From contig JAJPKO010000048.1 of the NCBI GenBank assembly GCA_021323655.1, positions 1 through 64,000 on the forward strand: a stretch of 64,000 nucleotides of DNA, in the 5' to 3' direction. Both the position numbers and the translations under genes were made by a program. The notes under the pieces were generated by a model. The model worked only from the letters and a program-made list of their open reading frames with translations, did no database searches and had not been told where the DNA came from. This document shows positions 7,784-16,311 of the stretch, in pieces; the stretch's first letter is position 1; the number at the start of each line of letters is the position of its first letter. Source of the stretch: Acidobacteriaceae bacterium (GTDB taxonomy: Bacteria; Acidobacteriota; Terriglobia; Terriglobales; Acidobacteriaceae).

Positions 7784-8290
7784 ATGCAGCTACCGCAGGT
7801 CGTCTTCATCATCTTTGCAGTTGCTGTTGCCGTTGGTGTCCTTTTGCAGGCCTGTGTGCTGCTGGGTATGTTCATTGCCTTCAGAAAGACAGTCCAACAT
7901 GCCAAAGAAGTTTCTGACAAGGTGAACCAGCACCTGGTTCCGGCGCTCGCCACCGCGAGGAATCTACTCGAGGACATTTCTCCAAAGATAAAAGTGGCCA
8001 CAGCAAACCTGGTGGAAGCCTCGTACACTGTGAAGGCGCAGGTGGACTGCGTGGAACGCACCGTGCAATACACGACGACCATTGCAAAGGCGCAGGTGGA
8101 CCGCGTAGATGAAATGGCGACCGCTGTTCTGGATGGCGTAACCCAGGCCACGGCTGCGGTGCAGCATGGAATTTCTACTCCGCTGCGCCACGTGGCCGGA
8201 GTGCTGAATGGCCTGCGTGCCGGGTTTGATGTGCTCAGGAAGAAGGAATCTCCCCTGCATGTGGAAGAAGACGGCGGGAATTTTGTCTAA
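7784..8290 (+). CDS. Single-pass membrane protein with coiled-coil tail, unknown function
   Basis: A 168-residue protein with a transmembrane helix at about 7-32 (FIIFAVAVAVGVLLQACVLL) and a long helical region containing two near-repeats, VKAQVDCVERTVQ and AKAQVDRVDEMAT. This resembles DUF948-like proteins, which anchor a helical rod to the membrane. AGGAAAGAG before ATG 7784 supports the start. It follows the YtxH-like gene by 117 bases. No catalytic motif is visible. Confidence 0.7.
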   Translation: MQLPQVVFIIFAVAVAVGVLLQACVLLGMFIAFRKTVQHAKEVSDKVNQHLVPALATARNLLEDISPKIKVATANLVEASYTVKAQVDCVERTVQYTTTIAKAQVDRVDEMATAVLDGVTQATAAVQHGISTPLRHVAGVLNGLRAGFDVLRKKESPLHVEEDGGNFV

Positions 8291-8558
8291 GCGCTGTCCT
8301 CGATTTCATCAGCCTGAAGGCCAGCGCTTCTACCCATAACTACTGATTTTAGTGACATTATCTCCCGCTTTCTATACCGATATCTGATTTTTCATATCCG
8401 ATTGGCTAACTTAGTGATTACCGGAAGCTGTGATACGGTTTCTATCTGGTAATAAGTTGATTCAGATAAATTCATAGTTTTCCGCCAGTTATCCTTTCAT
8501 AAAAGAAGAAGTGAGGCGCGAAGGGCTGATGGCACAGGGATTGCCCTAGCTCTTCAGC

Positions 8559-11500
8559 ATGAAGAACGTCCGGTATTTGCAAGCGAAGTTCCTCCTCCTG
8601 CCTCTGTTTCTGCTGGCATGCGCGGTTGTTCTTGTCGCCCAGACAACCATCAGTACTGGCAGTATTGCAGGCACAGTGACCGATCCCTCGGGAGCGGTTG
8701 TCAGTAACGCAAAGGTAGTGATTACCAACACGGGCACAGGGCAGGCCCAGACTTTAAGTACGAATTCCTCCGGTGGTTATAACTCGGGTGCGATCGCTCC
8801 CGGCATTTATAAAGTAGAAATTTCGGCCCCTGGATTTAACAGGATAGACCAGCTGGTGACGGTCCAGGTAGGAAACACCTCCACCGTCAACGAGAAGCTC
8901 ACCGTCGGGCAAGGCACCACGACCGTCGAGGTACAGGGTTCAGCCGTCACAGTCAACACGGAGCAGGCGCAGGTGCAGGGCGTTTTGAATGCCCAGCAGA
9001 TTGATAATCTGCCGGTGAACGGACGCAACTTCCTTGACTTGGCGCAGCTGGAGCCGGGCGTCCAGATACAGGACGGACAGAACTTCGACCCCACCAAGGC
9101 AGGCTATTCCTCTATCTCTTTCGGCGGACGTTTTGGACGCACGGCGCGCATCAATGTGGACGGCGTGGACGTGAGCGATGAGACGGTCGGCACAACAACG
9201 GAAGACATTCCATCGAGCGCCATCCAGGAATTTCAGCTGGCGCAGTCCTCACTGGATATGTCCACGGACCTGACCTCATCGGGAGCGGTCAACGTCACGA
9301 CCAAGTCGGGGACAAACACGGTACACGGGCAGGCATTCGGGCTGTTTCGCGATGCCTCAGTAGGCGGAGCGTCTTCTCCTGGTGGCACCAAACTCCCGTA
9401 CCAGCGCTCGCAGTTTGGCGGGAATCTCGGCGGCCCTATTCTCAAAGACAGGCTCTTTTTCTTTGGAGACGGAGAGCGCATTAAGCAGGACTCGTTTGCT
9501 CCGGTGCAGTTTGCCTCTCCATTCAATACCTACAATGGCGGATTTGGTGTTCCTTTCCGCGAGACGGAAGTATTGGGAAGAGCGGACTACAACGTAGGCA
9601 ATTCGGGGAAGCTGTTCTACCGCTTCTCTTACTTTGCGAACTCGCTGAATTCTGACTTTGGACTGGGGTATGCCGTTTACGACAACAAGGACTATACCCG
9701 TCAGCATGTGGTGGGGTATGACTTTGTGACTGGAAACTTCAGCCACAGTCTTCGTTTCTCTTATCTGAAATTCCAGAACCAGATTGTGGACCGCGTAAAG
9801 GGCAGCAAACTGCCTTTTGCCGATACAGGTGTAACTCTGGCGTCGGTCACGGGCGGCTTTTATAGCGGCCCCAGCCCGCTGGCCCCTCAAAGCACACCGC
9901 AGGCCAACACTGAAGTGAAGTATGACGGCAGCAAATTGATGGGTGCCCACCTGCTGCGCTATGGCGCCATGTGGAACCACATTCAGGGCGGAGGATTCGC
10001 GAACTTCTACGGCACTGCTCCGCGTATCCGCTGGCAGGTTACGAACGATACGGAGGCCTTTGCGTCCGCACATGGAGGAGCAAACAATCCTCTGAATTAC
10101 CCGGTGTATGACGTAAGAGTAGGCAATGGCCTGGGCTATAACACACTTGAACCAGCTCTCGGGTTCCCCGCCGGAGGCTTGGGGCCAGACAACCGTATTG
10201 GTATTTATTTCGGCGATGTCTGGAAGTTCTCTCCCAACAGCACCATTACCCTTGCATTGCGCTATGACCGTGACACGGGACGCACGGACAGTGATCTACC
10301 TGCCATTGCAGAGGTCAACGCGGCATTTCCCGGCCTGGGAAATCCGGTCCATCAATCCAATGCCAATTTTTCGCCGCAGATGGGTTTCGCATGGGACCCG
10401 TTTAAGGATGGCAAGACCTCGGTGCGAGGTGGCATTGGATTGTTCTATGAAAATGTCATCTACAATAATGTTCTTTTCGACCGCCCATACCGTCTGAAGA
10501 CGGGGGCGTTCAATCAGGTATTCGTGGTTTGCCAGAATGGCGTTGCCAAGCCGGCGCAAACCAATCAGGGGACACTCACCCCCGGAGCAGGAGTATGCGC
10601 GAATGTAGACGGCAGCCCCATCACGGTGGCACAGGCCATCCCTAGTGTGCTTTCCTTCTGGCAGCAGGTGCTGGCGGGCAATCCGCTCGACCTGAATGCA
10701 TCGAACCCAAATTACATTGGCAACTATCTGGGCGCCGGGCTGGGCATTCCGCTGGGCTTTTTCAATCCCAAGTACAAGACGCCGCGGTCTGTCCAGGTCA
10801 ATATCGGCGTACAGCGCCAGCTGAGAGAAGGCATGGTTTTGAGCGTGGATTACCTGCGCAATGTGGAAGAACACACATTGCTGGGAATGGATGAAAACCA
10901 TGTCGGTGATATCCGGAACTTCAATCTGGCGAATGCGCAGGCGGCCATTGCGGCCACGAATGCAAAATTCGGTTGCCCTGATGTGAATTGCGCGATCCAG
11001 AACGGCGCGCAAATGACCGACTATGCCGGTTTTGGCCTTACCGCTGACAGCGATTTTGGCCAGGCCTGCATTCAGGCGATCGGCGTAAACTGCGCCTTCC
11101 CGGGACTTAATACAAGCCAGGCAGCGGCCATCTTTCTGGAACCGAAAGGCCGCTCCATTTATAACGCCATGCAGATCAAGCTGGTGCAGAACATGAAGCG
11201 GCTGAACCTTCAGTTCTCGTATAGCCTGTCGCGCATGGAGAATTCAGGTGGAGCGCCGGTCGCGGGGACGGCAGCTGACAATGACCAGGACTTTGTCATC
11301 AACGCGGCGGACTATAACGACCCGAATCGTTATTTTGGCCCAAATCTGCTGGACCGCACGCACCAGTTCTCCTTTGGCGGTTTTGGAGACCTGCCCTGGA
11401 AATTCAACGCAGGTTTGATTGCGCACTTCTATAGTCCGCTTTCGAGCGCGATTGTTGTGCCCAATCTGGGTGTGGGGCCAGGTGAGATCTTCCGCAGCGA

Positions 11501-12020
11501 TTTCACCGGAGACGGCACCACCCAGGACCCGATGCCGGAAACACACATGGGCAACTTTGATCGCGGTATTGATGCAAAGAAGCTGGGTACGGTGATTTCC
11601 AACTACAACACAAAATACGGAGGCCAGCCCACGCCCGCGGGCATGGTGCTGGTGAACCAGGGGCTGATGACCGTGGCGCAGTTGCAGGCGCTCAATGGCG
11701 TTGCCCCCACGCTCAGCACGCCGCCTTCCGATGAAGTGAACTTTACCTGGCTGCGCGCGCTTGATCTGAACGTGGGCTGGAAGCTCTCCATAAAGGAGCG
11801 GTTTACGATTCAGCCCAGCGTGGCGTTCTTTAATCTGCTGAATTTCGGCAACTTCAATCTCCCTCCCAATACGATGAGCGGACTTCTTTCAGGCTCACCG
11901 GGGGCCATCAATGGAACCGGCAGGCTGGACAATGAGACCTTCCGCGTAGGCAATGGCACGGGTGTGTACGCGTTAGGCGCTGCGCGCCAGACGGAATGGG
12001 GACTGAAGTTTACCTTCTGA
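8559..12020 (+). CDS. TonB-dependent receptor, Oar-like, with N-terminal carboxypeptidase-regulatory domain
   Basis: A 1153-residue outer-membrane protein. It has a signal peptide (residues 1-28, ending VVLVAQ), then a carboxypeptidase-regulatory-like beta domain (about 34-115, GSIAGTVTDPSGAVVSNAKV), a plug region (DNLPVNGRNFLDLAQLEPGV, then INVDGVDVSD) and a large beta-barrel ending in aromatic WGLKFTF. This architecture is the expanded acidobacterial/myxobacterial Oar class, believed to take up or bind polymers such as oligosaccharides. The GH20 enzyme and secreted hydrolase downstream fit a glycan-uptake setting, but no SusD partner or regulator is adjacent. About 270 AT-richer bases upstream hold its promoter. 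Confidence 0.93.
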   Translation: MKNVRYLQAKFLLLPLFLLACAVVLVAQTTISTGSIAGTVTDPSGAVVSNAKVVITNTGTGQAQTLSTNSSGGYNSGAIAPGIYKVEISAPGFNRIDQLVTVQVGNTSTVNEKLTVGQGTTTVEVQGSAVTVNTEQAQVQGVLNAQQIDNLPVNGRNFLDLAQLEPGVQIQDGQNFDPTKAGYSSISFGGRFGRTARINVDGVDVSDETVGTTTEDIPSSAIQEFQLAQSSLDMSTDLTSSGAVNVTTKSGTNTVHGQAFGLFRDASVGGASSPGGTKLPYQRSQFGGNLGGPILKDRLFFFGDGERIKQDSFAPVQFASPFNTYNGGFGVPFRETEVLGRADYNVGNSGKLFYRFSYFANSLNSDFGLGYAVYDNKDYTRQHVVGYDFVTGNFSHSLRFSYLKFQNQIVDRVKGSKLPFADTGVTLASVTGGFYSGPSPLAPQSTPQANTEVKYDGSKLMGAHLLRYGAMWNHIQGGGFANFYGTAPRIRWQVTNDTEAFASAHGGANNPLNYPVYDVRVGNGLGYNTLEPALGFPAGGLGPDNRIGIYFGDVWKFSPNSTITLALRYDRDTGRTDSDLPAIAEVNAAFPGLGNPVHQSNANFSPQMGFAWDPFKDGKTSVRGGIGLFYENVIYNNVLFDRPYRLKTGAFNQVFVVCQNGVAKPAQTNQGTLTPGAGVCANVDGSPITVAQAIPSVLSFWQQVLAGNPLDLNASNPNYIGNYLGAGLGIPLGFFNPKYKTPRSVQVNIGVQRQLREGMVLSVDYLRNVEEHTLLGMDENHVGDIRNFNLANAQAAIAATNAKFGCPDVNCAIQNGAQMTDYAGFGLTADSDFGQACIQAIGVNCAFPGLNTSQAAAIFLEPKGRSIYNAMQIKLVQNMKRLNLQFSYSLSRMENSGGAPVAGTAADNDQDFVINAADYNDPNRYFGPNLLDRTHQFSFGGFGDLPWKFNAGLIAHFYSPLSSAIVVPNLGVGPGEIFRSDFTGDGTTQDPMPETHMGNFDRGIDAKKLGTVISNYNTKYGGQPTPAGMVLVNQGLMTVAQLQALNGVAPTLSTPPSDEVNFTWLRALDLNVGWKLSIKERFTIQPSVAFFNLLNFGNFNLPPNTMSGLLSGSPGAINGTGRLDNETFRVGNGTGVYALGAARQTEWGLKFTF

Positions 12021-12031
12021 ACCTGCATACG

Positions 12032-12073
12032 AAAGCTCCGCAGACACATAAAGTCTGCGGAGCTTTTGTGTTT
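12032..12073 (+). terminator. Intrinsic terminator after the TonB receptor
   Basis: A 14-bp perfect stem AAAGCTCCGCAGAC (12032-12045) / GTCTGCGGAGCTTT (12053-12066) with a 7-base loop is followed by TGTGTTTTT. It lies 12 bases after the TonB stop codon. Confidence 0.9.
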
Positions 12074-12106
12074 TTGGGCGATGAAGCCATCATCTCCTGT
12101 CAGCTT

Positions 12107-13150
12107 CTAGGGCTGTTGCAAGAACCTCCCAATCTCCGCCGTCACTTTCTCGATCTCGCATCCAGGCGCCATGTGGCCGCAGTCAGAATCGAGCACCAGT
12201 GTCGGCGCATGGATGAGCTTCGCGAATCCCAGAGCAGGAAGCGGGTTGACCATGTGGTCCTGCGTGGCCGAGATGATGAGCACGTGCGCCTTCACCTTCT
12301 TTGCCGCATCGTAGAGCGAGCCGCCGTGGGCGATGTCATGCCCAATCATGGCCTGGAGCTGGCGCAGATAATCATTGGCATCAAAGAAGCGGTCGCCATC
12401 CGTGATCAGTTGCTCAAAATACCCAGGGAAGTCTTCGCGCGTGGTGTGGTTGGCGCGGAAGGACGGAGTTGAGACATTCATGTTGTGGATCAGCGCGACG
12501 ATGGGCAGCGGCTGCGGCTGCGTGTACTTGCCTCCGTTGTAGCCGGGGTCGGCTTCGAGTGCCTTCACTTCCGTGTTCCATAAAAGCAGGTCATAGGAGG
12601 TCTGCTGCGGCGTGCCGACCACGGGAATGACCGCATCCATAAAATCCGGGTAGCTGACCATCCACTGAAAGGCCTGCATTCCTCCCATGGAAACGCCGAG
12701 AACAGCGCGCAGATGCTTGAGGTGCAGCTTTTCATTGAGCAGGCGGTACTCGGAATTCACCATGTCTGTGATGGAGAACTGCGGGAAATCCGTGCCATGC
12801 TGGCTCGTACTGTTTGAGGGCGAGCACGAGACGCCATCGCCGAGCGCATCCACAGCGATGACGAAATATTTTTTTGAATCAATATAGTTTCCGCCCAGCA
12901 CCTGCATGGCAATGTCGCTGCTGCGTCCACTGAACCATGTGGGGAAGAGCACAGCATTCGACTTAGCCGCGTTCAGGGTGCCCATCGTGCGGTAACCGAT
13001 TTTGCAATCGTGAATCACGGCGCCGTTTTCGAGCTTCAGGTCACCCAGATTGGCGTACTGCACCGGCGGAATCGGTGGCGGCAGGGGCGTCTGGGCCACG
13101 AAGGCCATGGAAAACAGAAAGAAAACGGAATAAAACAACACGCTTCGCAT
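12107..13150 (-). CDS. Secreted alpha/beta hydrolase of the MetX (homoserine acetyltransferase) superfamily
   Basis: From ATG 13150 the product is 347 residues with a signal peptide (SVLFYSVFFLFSMAFVAQ). It keeps the catalytic triad layout of the MetX-like fold: nucleophile S154 in GVSMGGMQAFQW, acid D298 in ISATQDHMV, and H326 in DCGHMAPG. True MetX enzymes are cytosolic, so export argues for a hydrolase acting on an extracellular or periplasmic ester rather than for methionine synthesis. There is no obvious ribosome-binding site; upstream in-frame starts are possible but would destroy the signal peptide. It is divergent from the GH20 gene with about 50 bases between starts. Confidence 0.82.
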   Translation of the reverse strand: MRSVLFYSVFFLFSMAFVAQTPLPPPIPPVQYANLGDLKLENGAVIHDCKIGYRTMGTLNAAKSNAVLFPTWFSGRSSDIAMQVLGGNYIDSKKYFVIAVDALGDGVSCSPSNSTSQHGTDFPQFSITDMVNSEYRLLNEKLHLKHLRAVLGVSMGGMQAFQWMVSYPDFMDAVIPVVGTPQQTSYDLLLWNTEVKALEADPGYNGGKYTQPQPLPIVALIHNMNVSTPSFRANHTTREDFPGYFEQLITDGDRFFDANDYLRQLQAMIGHDIAHGGSLYDAAKKVKAHVLIISATQDHMVNPLPALGFAKLIHAPTLVLDSDCGHMAPGCEIEKVTAEIGRFLQQP

Positions 13151-13201
13151 TTGGATTGTTATTCTGGTGCGGCGAGAAATTTCTCTTCTGGGAGTAGACA
13201 T

Positions 13202-15244
13202 TTGCGGCATACGATCTGTTCTGTTTTGGTATCTGGGGCCATGATACTGTCTTCCGGCCACCTGTGCGCGCAGTCCTTCGTGAATACGCTGATGCCTGAA
13301 CCGGCAAAGCTTACAGCGGAGCAGGGCAGCTTTGCCATCACACCGTCGTTTATCGTGGCGGTGACACACTACCGCGATGCGCGTCTGGACGGGGCCATTG
13401 GCCGCATGCTGCATCGCCTGGAGTACGCGACCGGCACGCCCATTGCCAAGGACATTCATAAAGACGCAGGTGGTGCTTCACTGGTGATTGATGTACAGGG
13501 GCCGGGCGAGCCCATCCAGTCGGTAGATGAAGACGAGTCGTACTCGCTTGATGTGACCTCGAACGGGGCCACGCTGAAGGCCAACACCGTGGTTGGCGCA
13601 CTGCGCGGCATGGAGACGCTGCTGCAGCTGGTGCAGGTGCAGCAAGGTAAATTTGTGTTGCCAGCGGTCAGTATTCAGGATTCGCCGCGCTTCCAGTGGC
13701 GCGGCCTGCTGATTGATTGCGGACGCCATTTTGAGCCGGTGGATGTGATCAAGCGTACGCTCGACGGAATGGCGGCTGTGAAGCTCAATGTTTTTCACTG
13801 GCACCTGACCGAAGACCAGGGATTCCGCATTGAGAGCAAGGTCTTCCCCAAGCTGACGGAAATGGGCTCTGATGGCCTCTACTACACGCAGGAGCAGGCC
13901 AGAGAAATCGTTGAGTATGCGCGTGAACGTGGTATCCGGGTTGTGCCTGAGTTCGACATGCCCGGCCACACCACGAGCTGGTTTGTGAGTTATCCGGAGA
14001 TTTCAAGCGGCGCAGGGCCATACCAGATTCGCCGCGAGTTTGGCATCTCCGACTACGCCATGGACCCGACGCGCGAGAGCACGTACAAGTTTCTCGACAA
14101 GTTCATTGGCGAAATGGCCTCGCTCTTTCCTGACCCTTACATGCACATTGGCGGAGACGAAACCAACGGTGTGCAGTGGAAGAACAACCCAAAGATTGTT
14201 GCCTTCATGCAGCAGCATAATATGAAGGACACAGCGGCGCTCCAGACCTACTTCAACCAGCGGCTGCTCAAGATTGTGCAGAAGCACCACAAGCACATGG
14301 TGGGCTGGGACGAGATCTTTAACCCTGGCCTTCCGAAGGATGTAGTCATCCAGTCATGGCGTGGAACCGAATCGCTCAACGCGGCGGCGAAGCAGGGATA
14401 CCAGGGCATTCTCTCCGCGCCATATTATCTGGACGCGATGAAGTCCGCGGGCGTGCACTATCTGGCTGATCCGATTCCGGTTGACTCTGACCTGACTCCG
14501 GAACAGCGCAAGCTTGTTCTGGGCGGCGAAGTCTGCATGTGGGGCGAGCAGCTCTATGAGCGGACGATTGATTCGCGCATTTGGCCCCGCACCGCCGCCA
14601 TTGCCGAGCGGCTGTGGTCCCCGGCGAATGTCCGCGACGTGGATGATATGTACCGCCGTCTCGGTGTCATGTCCATTCGGCTTGAGGGCCTGGGGCTGAC
14701 CCATCTGACGCATGAAGACGCCGCCCTGCGTGCCCTGGCCGGAACCGAAGACACCAACGCGCTGCGCTTCCTTGCGTCTGTGCTGGAGCCGGTGAGCTTT
14801 GGCGAACGATATCAGGCGCAGCACACCTCGCAGCTCACTCCGCTGGACAGGCTGGTGGATGCCGTGCGGCCCGACCCTCCAGCGAAGCACCGCATTGAGT
14901 TTCTGGTGACGGAGTTCTTGAAAGACCCCGCGCAGCAGCCGGATGACGCGCGGTCCTTGACGTTTTTCTTCAAAGGAATGCAGATGCTCGCGCCGAAGAT
15001 CCAGGAGCAGGTGTCCGCCTCGCCGCTGCTGGCAGAAGATGTGACCCTGCGCGCACAGCAGTTGCCCGATCTCGGAAAGATTGGCGCGGATGCAATTGCA
15101 TACCTTGGCGGAGAAACCGCTCCGTCAGGATGGAAGCGGAACAGTCTTGCCGCCATTGACGCGGCGCAGAAGCCCTCCGGCATCGTGCGCTTTGTGTTCC
15201 TCGGGCCGCTGCGCCAGCTTGTGGACGCGGTGCAGGAGAAATAG
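13202..15244 (+). CDS. Exported beta-N-acetylhexosaminidase (GH20)
   Basis: GH20 enzymes release terminal GlcNAc/GalNAc from glycans by substrate-assisted catalysis. I place the start at TTG 13202, because GGGAG lies seven bases upstream and it gives a good signal peptide (SVLVSGAMILSSGHLCAQ). The GH20b accessory domain covers about 30-150. The TIM barrel begins FQWRGLLIDCGRHFEPVDVI and carries the catalytic pair D319/E320 in HIGGDETNG. VGWDEIF and VIQSWRG are further barrel motifs. The 680-residue length is normal for the family with a C-terminal extension. Confidence 0.92.
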   Translation: MRHTICSVLVSGAMILSSGHLCAQSFVNTLMPEPAKLTAEQGSFAITPSFIVAVTHYRDARLDGAIGRMLHRLEYATGTPIAKDIHKDAGGASLVIDVQGPGEPIQSVDEDESYSLDVTSNGATLKANTVVGALRGMETLLQLVQVQQGKFVLPAVSIQDSPRFQWRGLLIDCGRHFEPVDVIKRTLDGMAAVKLNVFHWHLTEDQGFRIESKVFPKLTEMGSDGLYYTQEQAREIVEYARERGIRVVPEFDMPGHTTSWFVSYPEISSGAGPYQIRREFGISDYAMDPTRESTYKFLDKFIGEMASLFPDPYMHIGGDETNGVQWKNNPKIVAFMQQHNMKDTAALQTYFNQRLLKIVQKHHKHMVGWDEIFNPGLPKDVVIQSWRGTESLNAAAKQGYQGILSAPYYLDAMKSAGVHYLADPIPVDSDLTPEQRKLVLGGEVCMWGEQLYERTIDSRIWPRTAAIAERLWSPANVRDVDDMYRRLGVMSIRLEGLGLTHLTHEDAALRALAGTEDTNALRFLASVLEPVSFGERYQAQHTSQLTPLDRLVDAVRPDPPAKHRIEFLVTEFLKDPAQQPDDARSLTFFFKGMQMLAPKIQEQVSASPLLAEDVTLRAQQLPDLGKIGADAIAYLGGETAPSGWKRNSLAAIDAAQKPSGIVRFVFLGPLRQLVDAVQEK

Positions 15245-15247
15245 CGC

Positions 15248-16210
15248 TCAGGGGTGGCGGCTGTCCCAGACCATCGCGTCGAAGGAGTGTTTTTCGACAA
15301 AGCCGATCTTACGGTACAGCTCCACGGCGTTTGCGTTTTCTTCGGTCACGGTGAGCGTAAGGCCGGCAAAATTTCTGTCACGCAGGTTGGCGGCGCAGGC
15401 TTCAATCAGCCGCAGCCCCAGCCCCAGGCCCCGCAGATGTTTTGCCACGCAGACCTGGGTGATGTGGCCCACATCTTCGCGTACGCGGGAGCAGAGCAGC
15501 AGCCCGGAAAGCGAGCCGTCCCTGCTGCGAACAATCGTGCGCGATGACAGCGGGTCAAAGAGGCCGCATCCGGGGAAGCGGACGATGTTGTGCAGAAAGC
15601 GCAGCGAGCCGCTGACCGTACGGTACTGGTCGTTGATGAAGCTGTCCAGATGGCCCTCATACGCATCGGCGATCAGATAGCTGGAGGGGTGGTAATCGCT
15701 TTCCCGCCAGGGATACAGGGCCAGACCATCGGGCATGGGACCGGACGAGAACTCACAGAAGTCCTTCAGCTCCAGTTCCATAAAGAGGCGGCGAAAGAGC
15801 TTGAATCCGGACTGACGGAAGACCTCTTCATGCAAGCCGTGCGTGTGCAGCAGAAGCTGGCACTCGATGCGCTCAATTCCGGGAGAGTGCTGGAGCAGAT
15901 CAATCAGATGGCGAAGAAGTTCTTCTTCCACTCCTTGGGAAACATGCGGAAGGATGAAGACGTCGCCAATAATGGCCTTTCGCTCTTCGTAGACGCAGAA
16001 GGCGTACCCGGCGATTCGTCCATTTTCCAGCGCGACGTATCCGGGCAGAATACGCGAATCAAGATATTGCAGCAGCAGGTCGGCAGAGGAGCGGTAGTCC
16101 CAGTGCAGGCGCTCGCTCCAGACACGGCTTTCTTCTTCCAGCACAGGCCGCAGGCTGCTGGCGGAAAAGTGCCGGAGGTCGAGGATTTCGAGCTGTACTG
16201 CGGAAGCCAC
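15248..16210 (-). CDS. GNAT-family N-acetyltransferase with two GNAT-like halves
   Basis: A 320-residue protein. The N-terminal half (about 1-150, GYVALENGRIAGYAFCVYEE) looks like a degenerate GNAT fold. The C-terminal half (about 165-320) has the acetyl-CoA signature HLRGLGLGLRLIEACAANL and VTEENANAVELYRKIGFVEK. The acceptor is unknown; relatives act on small molecules or protein termini. It ends only three bases from the GH20 stop (tail to tail) and starts 100 bases from the next gene on the same strand. Confidence 0.85.
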   Translation of the reverse strand: MASAVQLEILDLRHFSASSLRPVLEEESRVWSERLHWDYRSSADLLLQYLDSRILPGYVALENGRIAGYAFCVYEERKAIIGDVFILPHVSQGVEEELLRHLIDLLQHSPGIERIECQLLLHTHGLHEEVFRQSGFKLFRRLFMELELKDFCEFSSGPMPDGLALYPWRESDYHPSSYLIADAYEGHLDSFINDQYRTVSGSLRFLHNIVRFPGCGLFDPLSSRTIVRSRDGSLSGLLLCSRVREDVGHITQVCVAKHLRGLGLGLRLIEACAANLRDRNFAGLTLTVTEENANAVELYRKIGFVEKHSFDAMVWDSRHP

Positions 16211-16311
16211 GTAGTTTTACCTGTTTCGGGGCATGCGAAACCTGCACCACTTGCAAAAAGGAACGGTCTGGTCAGGCCCAATTCCAACTTATATGCAGGA
16301 GAGCATGACAC

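Noticed and set aside
13010-13201. A longer N-terminus for the GH20 enzyme beginning at 13010
   Set aside because: It would overlap the divergent hydrolase gene, has no signal peptide and no family similarity; TTG 13202 has a ribosome-binding site and a good signal peptide.
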